Origin: Bacteroidales bacterium
Lineage (GTDB): Bacteria; Bacteroidota; Bacteroidia; Bacteroidales; Paludibacteraceae
Length of the DNA: 19,167 bases
Assembly: GCA_900766775.1 (NCBI GenBank)
Contig: CAAFXN010000046.1
Location: 1-19,167 of the forward strand
Direction of reading: 5' to 3'
Shown here: positions 5,964-13,864 of the stretch, one piece after another
Layout of the letters: every line of letters begins with the position of its first letter
Numbering within the stretch: the first letter of the stretch is position 1
Position numbers and translations under genes: made by a program
The notes under the pieces: model-generated
What the model was told of the DNA's origin: nothing
The model's database searches: none
What the model saw: only the letters and a program-made list of their open reading frames with translations

Positions 5964-7289
5964 TTATTCTTCGTAGTTTTGGAAGAGGAAGTCGTTGTAG
6001 GGGTAGCGTTGGATATGGATGGCTTTGATGCGGTCGTACATCAGTTGTTTGAGTGCATCGATGTTGCTTTTCTGGCGGGCAGAGATGAAGATACAATCTT
6101 CTTGCAGTTTTGCCATCCACGTCTTCTCCAACTCCTCCAGCGAGATGTTCTCGCGGCGGACGGGCGTGAGGTCGTCTTCCTCTTTGGGCGTGTAGGTGAA
6201 AGCGTCTATCTTGTTGAAGACCACGATGCGGGGGATGTCTGCCACGCGTTTCTCTTTCTCGGGCTTGCGCTGCTGCCCTTTGCCCCACGGCTTGCTCTCT
6301 TGCTGCTGCTCCTCGCGGGTGAGCAGTTCGTTGATGGTCTTCTCCACCACCTCATACTGCTCCTCGAAGTTCGGGTGGGAGATGTCCACCACGTGTATCA
6401 GCAAGTCTGCCTCGCGCACCTCGTCGAGGGTCGATTTGAAGGACTCTACCAAGTGGTGCGGCAACTTACGGATGAAGCCCACCGTGTCGCTCAAGAGGAA
6501 AGGCAGGTTGTTGAGCGTTACCTTGCGGACCGTGGTATCGAGCGTGGCGAAGAGTTTGTTCTCGGCAAAGACCTCGGACTTGCTCAGCAGGTTCATCAGT
6601 GTGGACTTGCCGACGTTGGTGTATCCCACGAGCGCCACGCGCACCATCTTCCCGCGGTTCTGGCGCTGGGTAGCCATCTGCTTGTCTATCTTCTTGAGGT
6701 CTTCTCGCAGCAGGGCAATGCGCTGTCCGATGATACGTTTGTCCGCCTCTATCTGCGTCTCACCCATACCACGGCTGGTGGTGCCGCCGCCTCGCTGGCG
6801 GTCAAGGTGCGACCACATGCGAGTCAGGCGCGGCAACATATACTGCAAGTGCGCCATCTCCACCTGCGTCTTGGCATAACTCGTCTGCGCTCGCTGCAAG
6901 AAGATTTCAAGGATAAGAATCGTCCTGTCCATCACGCGGACAGCCCTCTTCTCGCAGCCCTCCATCGGCGTATTCAGCGCTATCTCAATGTTACGAATCT
7001 GCCGCGGCGACAACTCGTCGTCGAAGATAACGAGCCCCACCTCCAAGCCTTTCTCCGGCGCGGTCTTATAGAGGTAGTCTTTGATTTCCTGCAACTTACC
7101 TTCCCCCACGTAGGTGGTGGAGTTGGGCATGTCAAGCCTCTGTACAAAACGCTTGACGGGCACTATTTTGTTTGTGTCCGCCAAGAATGCCAACTCATCC
7201 AAATACTCTTTGGTTCGTTCTTCCGATTGCTCAGGGGTGATTAACCCCACGAGCACCGCGTTTTCTATTTCTTCCTTAATTTCTACCAT
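5964..7289 (-). CDS. hflX: Ribosome-associated GTPase HflX
   Basis: HflX is a GTPase that binds the large ribosomal subunit and splits stalled ribosomes, mainly under stress. The 441-residue product has the HflX N-terminal nucleotide-binding domain (about 10-115), a helical linker with the family motif SRGMGETQIEADKR (172-185), and a G domain. The G domain carries G1 GYTNVGKST (222-230), G2 TLDTT (249-253), G3 DTVG (268-271) and G4 NKID (359-362). Between G3 and G4, residues about 326-349 form a Gln/Lys/Glu-rich charged stretch that looks longer than usual. The gene starts 3 bp after the lemA stop, so the two are almost certainly cotranscribed. The start ATG gives the expected N-terminus. Confidence 0.95.
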   Translation of the reverse strand: MVEIKEEIENAVLVGLITPEQSEERTKEYLDELAFLADTNKIVPVKRFVQRLDMPNSTTYVGEGKLQEIKDYLYKTAPEKGLEVGLVIFDDELSPRQIRNIEIALNTPMEGCEKRAVRVMDRTILILEIFLQRAQTSYAKTQVEMAHLQYMLPRLTRMWSHLDRQRGGGTTSRGMGETQIEADKRIIGQRIALLREDLKKIDKQMATQRQNRGKMVRVALVGYTNVGKSTLMNLLSKSEVFAENKLFATLDTTVRKVTLNNLPFLLSDTVGFIRKLPHHLVESFKSTLDEVREADLLIHVVDISHPNFEEQYEVVEKTINELLTREEQQQESKPWGKGQQRKPEKEKRVADIPRIVVFNKIDAFTYTPKEEDDLTPVRRENISLEELEKTWMAKLQEDCIFISARQKSNIDALKQLMYDRIKAIHIQRYPYNDFLFQNYEE

Positions 7290-7292
7290 AGA

Positions 7293-7880
7293 TTAGAACT
7301 GCACTTTGGGTGCTTTCTCTGCGCCGGTCTCTGCCTCGAAGTAGGGTTTCTTCTCGAAGCCGAACATGGAGGCGATGATATTGTTCGGGAACTTGCGAAT
7401 CATCGTGTTGTATTGCTTCGCCGTATCGTTGAAGTTCTGGCGCGCCACGGTGATTCTGTTCTCCGTGCCTTCCAACTGTGCTTGCAGGTCGCGGAAGTTG
7501 GTGTTCGCTTTCAGGTCAGGATACGCTTCGGCTACCGCCATCAGTCGTCCGAGGGCTTGACTCAACTGTCCCTGCGCCTCTTGATAAGCCGCCAACTGCT
7601 CGGGGGTAGCGTTCGCGGGGTCGATAGTCATCTGCGTGGCTCTTGCGCGAGCGGCAATCACGTTCTCGAGCGTGGCACTCTCGTGCGACGCATAGCCTTT
7701 CACCGTCTCCACGAGGTTAGGGATCAGGTCCGCGCGGCGCTGATACTGGTTCTCCACCTGCGACCAAGCCGTCTCGACGCTCTCTTCTGCGCTAACCATG
7801 CCGTTGTAGCGGCCAACTCCCCAAAATACAATGATTGCCAATACCAACAGCACCGCAATCCAAGGTAATGCTTTTTTCAT
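7293..7880 (-). CDS. lemA: LemA family membrane protein
   Basis: The 195-residue product has one N-terminal membrane segment (about 5-24), then the helical LemA domain beginning NGMVSAEESVETAWSQVENQ with the conserved RRADLIPNLVETVKGYA (48-64). The C-terminal part is a long helical bundle ending near residue 180. LemA proteins are predicted to be anchored in the inner membrane with the bundle in the periplasm; their biochemical role is not settled. The gene lies 35 bp after the TPM-domain gene and 3 bp before hflX. LemA next to a TPM-domain protein is a recurrent bacterial pairing, which suggests a joint envelope function. Confidence 0.93.
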   Translation of the reverse strand: MKKALPWIAVLLVLAIIVFWGVGRYNGMVSAEESVETAWSQVENQYQRRADLIPNLVETVKGYASHESATLENVIAARARATQMTIDPANATPEQLAAYQEAQGQLSQALGRLMAVAEAYPDLKANTNFRDLQAQLEGTENRITVARQNFNDTAKQYNTMIRKFPNNIIASMFGFEKKPYFEAETGAEKAPKVQF

Positions 7881-7915
7881 TTGTTTACGATATATCGTTT
7901 GTTAATAGTTGTTTC

Positions 7916-8857
7916 TTACCATTTGCCTCCTGCGCCGCCGCCGGATGTGGAGCCGCCGCCCCATGAGCCGCCGCCGGAGAATCCGCCACCGCCGAAACCA
8001 CCGCCACGGTTGGTGCCGCCTACATACACTGTTCGTTGCAGGCGGGGTATCACGAAAGGCATGGTATGCGTGTGTCCGCAGTGCTTGCAGACGTATGTAC
8101 GTACTCCGGTTCCCGCATGCGCATACGTTGCGGGGGAGACGACCTGCTCGCGCACTACCCTACTCTTGCGCTTGCCGCACTTGGGGCAGCGACGAAACTG
8201 CGACCAATAAAGCACGAAGACGAACAATGCCAGCCCTATGCCGCACAACGCCACCAGCGCTACGACATCGCTCACGCCTGTCTCGTCCTCTTCGTTGGCT
8301 TTGCGGTAGCCCGCGCGGTCGGTTACCGACTGCATGGTGCGCAGTTCTTCCGGTGCTTCACCGTGGGTGCACTCCTCGTAGATACGCATAGCGCCGTAGC
8401 ATAAACCCTTGCCGTAGTCGCCCTGCCGGAAGAGAGGAATCATCTCGTCTTGGATGATACGGTTGCAGAGGGCATCGGGCAACACGCCTTCGATACCCGT
8501 GCCGGTCATGATACGGATGTCGTGCGAGTCGAGCACAAAGCAGATGAGCACGCCCGTGTTACGCCCCTTGCCGCCAATACCCCACGTCTGAAAGAGTTGG
8601 TAGCAGAAGTCGAACATATCCATATCGCCGATGTTGCCGAGCGCCGCCACGCAGAGTTCCACCATGGTGGAGTCTTGCAATGACTTGGCGCAGGCGTTCA
8701 GGAAGCGCACATCCTCGCCCGACAATATATTATCGGGGTTTGCAACATACTCCCATTGCCCGCGGTCTTTCGGGTCGGGAACGGTTTGGGGCGTATAGAC
8801 CGCCCCTACAAGGTATAAGGGGAAAAGACAAAGGATTATCCAAAGACGCTTTCGCAT
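7916..8857 (-). CDS. TPM-domain (YgcG-like) membrane protein with zinc ribbon and Gly-rich tail
   Basis: The 313-residue protein has a signal peptide (1-19) and a TPM domain (about 38-165) that would sit in the periplasm. A membrane helix follows at about 196-218. On the other side of the membrane comes a four-cysteine zinc-ribbon-like unit, CPKC at 224-227 and CKHC at 257-260. The last 35 residues are Gly/Ser-rich and end in AGGKW. The TPM family includes plant TLP18.3, linked to photosystem II repair, and bacterial proteins often found beside LemA; the bacterial role is unknown. The gene is first in the TPM-lemA-hflX operon and is preceded by a well-formed promoter at 8880-8910. Confidence 0.88.
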   Translation of the reverse strand: MRKRLWIILCLFPLYLVGAVYTPQTVPDPKDRGQWEYVANPDNILSGEDVRFLNACAKSLQDSTMVELCVAALGNIGDMDMFDFCYQLFQTWGIGGKGRNTGVLICFVLDSHDIRIMTGTGIEGVLPDALCNRIIQDEMIPLFRQGDYGKGLCYGAMRIYEECTHGEAPEELRTMQSVTDRAGYRKANEEDETGVSDVVALVALCGIGLALFVFVLYWSQFRRCPKCGKRKSRVVREQVVSPATYAHAGTGVRTYVCKHCGHTHTMPFVIPRLQRTVYVGGTNRGGGFGGGGFSGGGSWGGGSTSGGGAGGKW

Positions 8858-8879
8858 GGTGCAAATAAAAATTTGCGTG

Positions 8880-8910
8880 CAAAGTTACTACTTTTTTTTC
8901 AAACCTGCAA
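8880..8910 (-). promoter_or_regulatory. Bacteroidetes-type promoter of the TPM-lemA-hflX operon
   Basis: On the minus strand the -33 TTG lies at 8908-8910, followed by a 20-nt spacer and a perfect -7 box TAACTTTG at 8880-8887. This fits the Bacteroidetes primary sigma factor consensus (TTG, 19-21 nt, TAnnTTTG). Transcription would start about 15-20 bp upstream of the ATG at 8857, giving a very short leader. Confidence 0.85.
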
Positions 8911-9090
8911 GAGTTGCCCCTATTTTTTAGTGCGAAGGGCGCAAAAATGCGGCAGAAGTCCTCGACATGTTCTCGGAGCAGCAGGCTGCGAAAGTGCTGT
9001 CCGACTTTGGATGCGAAATTTGGACAATTTATTGTGGCAGGGAAAGGGTAGAGTACCGCCTCGGTGAGGTGTCGTTTTGGTCTCTCTTAT

Positions 9091-9140
9091 GTTACGGTAA
9101 TGTTACGGTAATGTTACGGCAATGTTCCGATAATGTAACG
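9091..9140. repeat. Four and a half 11-bp tandem units
   Basis: Units of GTTACGGTAAT start at 9091, 9102, 9113 and 9124, with a partial fifth at 9135-9140. The first two are identical, the third has one change and the fourth two. The array is in non-coding DNA and has no evident function. Confidence 0.9.
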
Positions 9141-9276
9141 ACACCAATTCGGTGGGATTTCGGAAGAATCTCGGGAAGATTTTATTAGAAAAACGGACAA
9201 TTCTCAAAGTTGCGCGAGCGGGATGCGAGCGGTTAAGCAACGATTCGGGGAGATGTGTGCAGGGAGGCAAAGATTT

Positions 9277-9320
9277 GTATGCGAAGAGGCGGGGATGTGT
9301 ATGCGAAGAGACGGGGATGT
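9277..9320. repeat. 22-bp direct tandem duplication
   Basis: Two adjacent 22-bp copies (9277-9298 and 9299-9320) differ at one position; each begins GTATGCGAAGAG and ends CGGGGATGT. They lie in non-coding DNA about 80 bp upstream of the promoter at 9400. Confidence 0.9.
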
Positions 9321-9399
9321 TTATTGAGCGGGTTAGGGGTGTTCGCAGGGCGGATTCAGGGAAGGATTTATAATTTTTTCATAAAAAATGTGCAAAAAC

Positions 9400-9430
9400 T
9401 TGTATATGTCAGAAAAAAAGTGTAACTTTG
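9400..9430 (+). promoter_or_regulatory. Bacteroidetes-type promoter of the lipoprotein-DUF5723 operon
   Basis: TTG at 9400-9402, a 20-nt spacer and a perfect TAACTTTG at 9423-9430 match the Bacteroidetes housekeeping promoter. The start site would be near 9436, leaving a leader of about 130 nt before the ATG at 9566, which is long enough to hold regulatory structure. Confidence 0.85.
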
Positions 9431-9435
9431 CACGC

Positions 9436-9565
9436 CGTAAGTAAATGTATGCACAGACACTATTTGTACCGACGGACCGAGAAGGTATGCGAACCAGCCG
9501 CCTTACAGGTACTCCGCCGGACGGGTAAACAAGATGACTAAGACAAACAACCCTATAAAAATAAT
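9436..9565 (+). promoter_or_regulatory. Candidate structured leader with overlapping small open frames
   Basis: The leader between the predicted start site and the lipoprotein ATG is more GC-rich than the flanking spacer. CCGACGGA (9469-9476) can pair with TCCGCCGG (9513-9520) at 7 of 8 positions, enclosing AAGG/CCTT (9482-9485/9501-9504). Alternatively GTACC (9466-9470) can pair with GGTAC (9508-9512), which would compete. Two overlapping frames start within it: 9445-9528 (27 codons) and 9449-9541 (30 codons, many basic residues). I do not recognise a known riboswitch. Either a leader peptide or an RNA switch is possible; neither is shown. Confidence 0.35.
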
Positions 9566-11512
9566 ATGCGTATGAAGGCAAAACGATTGTTGAGCAGCGG
9601 TGCTTTTGGCACGGGTGTGCTTTGTATGCTCGCGTTGTTGCTTGTTGCGACGGGTTGTCGCACAGAGGCAGACATGAGCAACATAGACACGACTGCGGAG
9701 GTGGAGTTCGGTGTGGCTCTGCCTGTGGGAACATTGAGCGTAAGGTTGGGCGACTTGCTGGGAGCCACGGTGGATGGCAGTTCTAACTTGTATTATCGTG
9801 CAGACGGAACCCTTTGTTTCCGCGTGGACACGACGATGCGAGAGTCGTTCCACAAGATAACTCTGACTGAATACGTCTCCCGCGCGGAGCAGGAGATGAA
9901 CCTGTATGAGCCTATTCAAGCCGCGATAGAGGAGGTTCGTTCGACCCTGCCGCCGTTGATAGCGAGCCAGATACCCGACGGGGTGATAGTGGGTATAGAA
10001 GGGTATCCGATGCATGTGCCTGTGGCATTTGACATGGGTCTTGTGTTTCAAGGCATTAACAATAACGTTTCCAGCGAGCGAATCGACAGTATCTCCGTTA
10101 CTCGCGCGCTGCTGAACGCGACGCTAAGCGAGCAAAACCTGCCGTTTGACTTTGAGTGGATAGACACCATCATGATAGTGTTCGGCGAGCAATTCCGCCT
10201 GAACGGCGAGAACTCGTACATGCTGTACGACAAGTCTGTCTCGGGCTCGGAGGGACACGCTTTCGGCGAGAAGATGCCGATAGACATTCAGACCTTTGTG
10301 CTGGATATGGTGAAAGACCACAGTCAGGGTCCCGGGATGGACAATGTGTTGGACTCGACGTCGCTGCAGATTTACATCTCACTGACAATTCCCGAGAATG
10401 CCGAGAGTCGTCCGCTGACGGAGGACATGGCGATAGTGTTCGGTATGGATGTGCAAGTGCTTGATTTCGACGCGATATGGGGTATGTTCGAGGCTTCGGA
10501 GTATATGCGCGACGCACGGGAACTGGATATTCGCGGTTCCTTCCCGAGTTGGGACATGCTGAAAGACATGCGTCTGCCTTTGGCAGAGCCGAGTATCTCG
10601 GTGGAGGTAACGCACCACATGGCGGGACCGCTCTTCATTCAAGGGAACTATCTCTACACGCGCTCCGACAACGGGGACGTTCGCTACGCGCTGTTTGGCG
10701 AGGAGGAGAGCCATACCGTTCGCTATCCGGACGACTTGGCGACCAATCCCGACTCGTGGTTGAACCCGATTGGCACGCCGCTGGACGCTACGCAGAGTTT
10801 CAGCATTCGTTTCGACAACACTCCGCGCTGGGGACAGATAGACAACTTGTTCAGCATTCGCCCTGACTATTTCGGGTATAACTTCTTTGTGGACTTTGAT
10901 GAGACGGTGGCAGACCAAGTGCGTCTCTCGTCGAATACGGACGTGAAGATAGCCGCCGCGATAGATGTGCCCTTCTCGTTCCACGAGGGTTTCTATATGA
11001 GTTACCGCGACACCATGCCGAACCTGAACCTGAACGCGATGACGCTGGACTCGGTGCGTAACAGCGTGGTGGACAGCATCACGCAGAGCGATGCGAAACT
11101 GAAACTGCGCGTGGAGAACACGTTGCCTCTGAGCGTTCGGTTGGTTTTGCACTGCTTGGACAGCGACGGGCGCGAGATAATGGACTCGGAAGACCCCACG
11201 CGCCCCTTGCGTCTGTCGTCGAAAGATACCATTGAGGTAGCCGCACCGGAGTACGGTGTGGTGGGCGACAGCCTCGTGATGACCGCTCCCGGCAAGTCGG
11301 AGGACTTCCTGAGCGTGGATGAGTCGCAGTTCAAGGAGTATGACCGAGTGGCAAACATCGTGTATGAGATTATCTTGGATAACCGTTCTCTCGGCGCTGT
11401 GATGGAGGAACATCCTGAGTTCACAAGCCGAATCACACAAGACGCCCAACTGAAAATCGGCTTAGGCATAGGCATGAAAGTGGGAGCCATACTCAACTTT
11501 ACCAACAACTAA
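9566..11512 (+). CDS. Large predicted lipoprotein of unknown function
   Basis: The 648-residue product has a lipoprotein signal: a basic start, a hydrophobic run, and VATGC with the modified cysteine at position 31. An internal Met at position 3 is an alternative start giving the same mature protein. The mature part begins with acidic residues and is then rich in beta-strand-like alternation (for example ISVEVTHHMAGPLF, FSIRFDNTPRWG), with many Asp, Glu and Ser residues and no further membrane segments. I cannot assign a family. It lies 18 bp before the DUF5723 barrel gene and shares its promoter, so the two probably work together at the outer membrane. An uptake, export or assembly role for the pair is only a guess. 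Confidence 0.8.
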   Translation: MRMKAKRLLSSGAFGTGVLCMLALLLVATGCRTEADMSNIDTTAEVEFGVALPVGTLSVRLGDLLGATVDGSSNLYYRADGTLCFRVDTTMRESFHKITLTEYVSRAEQEMNLYEPIQAAIEEVRSTLPPLIASQIPDGVIVGIEGYPMHVPVAFDMGLVFQGINNNVSSERIDSISVTRALLNATLSEQNLPFDFEWIDTIMIVFGEQFRLNGENSYMLYDKSVSGSEGHAFGEKMPIDIQTFVLDMVKDHSQGPGMDNVLDSTSLQIYISLTIPENAESRPLTEDMAIVFGMDVQVLDFDAIWGMFEASEYMRDARELDIRGSFPSWDMLKDMRLPLAEPSISVEVTHHMAGPLFIQGNYLYTRSDNGDVRYALFGEEESHTVRYPDDLATNPDSWLNPIGTPLDATQSFSIRFDNTPRWGQIDNLFSIRPDYFGYNFFVDFDETVADQVRLSSNTDVKIAAAIDVPFSFHEGFYMSYRDTMPNLNLNAMTLDSVRNSVVDSITQSDAKLKLRVENTLPLSVRLVLHCLDSDGREIMDSEDPTRPLRLSSKDTIEVAAPEYGVVGDSLVMTAPGKSEDFLSVDESQFKEYDRVANIVYEIILDNRSLGAVMEEHPEFTSRITQDAQLKIGLGIGMKVGAILNFTNN

Positions 11513-11516
11513 ACGC

Positions 11517-11522
11517 AGGAGG
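11517..11522 (+). promoter_or_regulatory. Strong Shine-Dalgarno site before the DUF5723 gene
   Basis: AGGAGG lies 8 nt before the ATG at 11531. This is a near-ideal Shine-Dalgarno sequence in a genome where the other starts in this window mostly lack one, and it supports the chosen start. It may raise translation of the barrel relative to the upstream lipoprotein. Confidence 0.7.
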
Positions 11523-11530
11523 ACGAGACA

Positions 11531-13042
11531 ATGAAAACCAACATAAAACAGATATTGTTAGCCGTGGCATGCGTATGGAGTGCGGGTATTTCCGCTCAAC
11601 ATGTGAACACCATGTATTTCTTGGAGAACACGCCCATGCGGCACACGATAAACCCTGCTTTTCAGCCCGTCAGCAACGGCTATTTCAGCCTGCCCGTGGT
11701 GGGCTACACGAGCCTATGGATAGGAAACAACTCCATATCGTTGGCGGATTTGGTGTATGTGAATCCCAACAACCCGAGTCAAACCATTACGGCACTCCAT
11801 CCCGAGGCCGACCGCAGCGGTTTACTGAATAAACTGAGCGGGACGACGATTCTGCATATGGACGCGAACATCAACCTGCTGGCGTTCGGACACAGGGTGA
11901 AAGAGAATGGCTATTGGACCGTCGGTATCACGGAGCGCATTGACCTCGCAGCCAACTTACCGGAAGGGTTGTTTCAGTTTGCTTTGGGCGGCGGCATGCA
12001 AGATATCGAGGGCGGCAACAACCACATTGATTTGAAAGGTCTGAACGTCGGTTCTTCGGTCTATACGGAGATTGCATTAGGCTATTCGCACCAGATAAAC
12101 GAACGTTGGACCGTGGGTGGAAAGTTGAAAGTGCTATTAGGCTCGATGTACCTCGGGACGGATACCAAATCGCTGGGGATAGATGCCTCTATCGATGAGT
12201 GGCAGATAAAAGGGGAGACGGAGGTTACGATGGCTGCGCCCGTGGATTTTGCGGCTATCAATCGGGCGCAAAGCATTAACGACCTGCGCGAGATGGGGCT
12301 CTCGACCATTCTCGGCTTGAACGGAGACGCAACGGGTATTGCTTCGTATTTACCTCTATTGAAGCCCTCCGGCTTGGGCGCGGCAGTGGATTTGGGTGTA
12401 ACCTATAAGCCTTTGAAATTCATGCAGGTTACCGCAGCAATCACCGACCTCGGTTTCATCCGTTGGAACAACAGCGCTCGGGCGACGCTGGCGATGGATA
12501 CGACCTTCACCGGCGCAGGGGAGTTCCAGTACAGCGATTTCGTGGTGGACGGTCAATTCAGCACCGACAGCCTTGTGAACACAGTGGTAAGCAACGCGCT
12601 CGGCGTACTGCAGTCGGCACATATGAGTATGACGGATGAGAGGTTTAACTCGTTGCTGAACATGAAGTTGAACATCGGTGTGGACTTCAATTTCCTGAAT
12701 AACCTGATTGGCGTAGGTGTGCTTTCACGCACCAAGATTGTGAACCTCAAGGCGCAGGAAGAACTGACTGTGGGTGTGGCGGTTCGCCCGTTCAACTGGC
12801 TCAACGTGGCAGTCTCCTACTCGTTGATAGATAACGGGCATTACAGCAATATCGGTGCGGGACTGAGTATCATGCCGATAGACGGTTTGAACCTGACCAT
12901 TGCCGCCGACTACATACCGACTGTTTACACGCAGGGCATGCCGTTGCCTTACCATGTGAAGGGTGTGAATGCCGCCATAGGTCTGACCTTTGTATGGGGT
13001 ACCAACCACAAAAAGAAAAAAGCAGCCGACGAGAGTATCTAA
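11531..13042 (+). CDS. DUF5723-type predicted outer-membrane beta-barrel protein
   Basis: The 503-residue product has a signal peptide (1-22, ending GISA before QHVNT). Its N-terminal pattern (NTMYFLENTPMRHTINPAF followed by GYFSLPVVGYTSLWIG) is typical of the Bacteroidetes DUF5723 family. The rest alternates short Gly/aromatic-rich strands characteristic of barrels of the FadL/PorV sort, for example VGGKLKVLLGSMYLG and LNVAVSYSLIDNG. The protein ends with a Lys-rich tail (KKKKAADESI) after the last strand. The function of the family is not established. Translation is coupled by position to the upstream lipoprotein gene (18 bp gap) and supported by the Shine-Dalgarno site at 11517. The family name is from recalled pattern, not a search. 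Confidence 0.78.
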   Translation: MKTNIKQILLAVACVWSAGISAQHVNTMYFLENTPMRHTINPAFQPVSNGYFSLPVVGYTSLWIGNNSISLADLVYVNPNNPSQTITALHPEADRSGLLNKLSGTTILHMDANINLLAFGHRVKENGYWTVGITERIDLAANLPEGLFQFALGGGMQDIEGGNNHIDLKGLNVGSSVYTEIALGYSHQINERWTVGGKLKVLLGSMYLGTDTKSLGIDASIDEWQIKGETEVTMAAPVDFAAINRAQSINDLREMGLSTILGLNGDATGIASYLPLLKPSGLGAAVDLGVTYKPLKFMQVTAAITDLGFIRWNNSARATLAMDTTFTGAGEFQYSDFVVDGQFSTDSLVNTVVSNALGVLQSAHMSMTDERFNSLLNMKLNIGVDFNFLNNLIGVGVLSRTKIVNLKAQEELTVGVAVRPFNWLNVAVSYSLIDNGHYSNIGAGLSIMPIDGLNLTIAADYIPTVYTQGMPLPYHVKGVNAAIGLTFVWGTNHKKKKAADESI

Positions 13043-13124
13043 GCGCTCAACGGGAGGAAGAAATCACGGATGAAGGTACAAATAATAATCTAACTATAAC
13101 TAAAAATTAAAATTAACATTCACT

Positions 13125-13844
13125 ATGGGACGCGCATTTGAATATCGCAAAGCGACCAAACTGAAACGCTGGGGTCATATGGCCCGTACATTCACCAAAC
13201 TCGGTAAAGAAATCACTATAGCAGCCCGCGATGGCGGACCCGACCCTGATTCCAACCCCCGTCTCCGTACATTGATTCAGCAATGTAAGAAGGAAAACAT
13301 GCCGAAGGAGAACATCGATCGCGCCATCAAGAAAGCGACCGACAAGTCTTCGGAAGGCTACAAAGAGATTAACTACGAAGGATATGGTCCGCATGGTATC
13401 GCTATCTTCGTGGAGACAGCCACCGACAACAACATGCGTACCGTTGCCAACATCCGTTCTTACTTCACCAAGCACGGCGGCACGCTCGGCACACAAGGGT
13501 CGCTGCAATTTCTCTTCGACCGCAAGGCTTGCTTCACTATCGGCATGAAAGAGGGCGTGGATTTGGACGAACTGGAACTGGAACTCATCGACTTCGGCGT
13601 AGAGGAGTTGGGCGTAGACGAAGAGGAGAACACCATCGTCATCTACTCGGACTTCAACGAAGCCATCAACATGCAGAAGTATCTCGAAGACAACGGTTTT
13701 GAGGTGCAGAGTTGCGAGTTTGTCCGCATACCGAACGACACCAAGAAACTGACCGATGAGCAACGTGAATCGGTGCAGAAACTCATCGACCGTATCGAGG
13801 AGGATGAGGATGTACAGAACGTGTTCACCAACCTTGCAGACTAA
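13125..13844 (+). CDS. yebC: YebC/PmpR family protein
   Basis: The 239-residue cytoplasmic protein has the three-domain YebC fold. The N-terminal segment begins MGRAFEYRKATKLKRWGHMARTFTKLGKEI, followed by the conserved DGGPDPDSNPRLRTLI (42-57) and MPKENIDRAIKKA. The central NYEGYGPHGIAIFVE segment and the acidic C-terminal domain come next. Family members bind DNA as regulators, and recent work links YebC and mitochondrial TACO1 to translation of proline-rich stretches. The length is normal. The start is fixed by the conserved MGRAFE. An 82-bp gap separates it from the DUF5723 gene, without a clear TAnnTTTG box, so its promoter is uncertain. rsmG follows 20 bp downstream. Confidence 0.95.
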   Translation: MGRAFEYRKATKLKRWGHMARTFTKLGKEITIAARDGGPDPDSNPRLRTLIQQCKKENMPKENIDRAIKKATDKSSEGYKEINYEGYGPHGIAIFVETATDNNMRTVANIRSYFTKHGGTLGTQGSLQFLFDRKACFTIGMKEGVDLDELELELIDFGVEELGVDEEENTIVIYSDFNEAINMQKYLEDNGFEVQSCEFVRIPNDTKKLTDEQRESVQKLIDRIEEDEDVQNVFTNLAD

Positions 13845-13864
13845 ACGATAATCTCCTACTGACA

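Larger units (their letters stand above)
8858..9565. other. 708-bp divergent spacer, repeat-rich
   Basis: The region separates the leftward TPM operon from the rightward lipoprotein operon. It holds a promoter at each end, an 11-bp tandem array, a 22-bp duplication, and a leader with small open frames (each listed separately). The DNA from about 8930 to 9240 has short open frames on the plus strand, the longest 73 codons. None has a recognisable domain or convincing start context, so no protein gene is called. Confidence 0.6.

Noticed and set aside
5979..7244. A 421-codon open frame on the plus strand opposite hflX
   Set aside because: Same reasoning: it mirrors an intact HflX gene and shows no signal peptide, domain or promoter.
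10379..11449. A 356-codon minus-strand frame opposite the large lipoprotein
   Set aside because: Composition rich in His, Arg and Val with no motifs. The plus-strand frame has a lipobox, promoter and operon partner.
13070..13093. Seven-codon frame after a GGGAGG-like site upstream of yebC
   Set aside because: Too short to support as a gene. It may be chance; no conserved peptide is recognisable.
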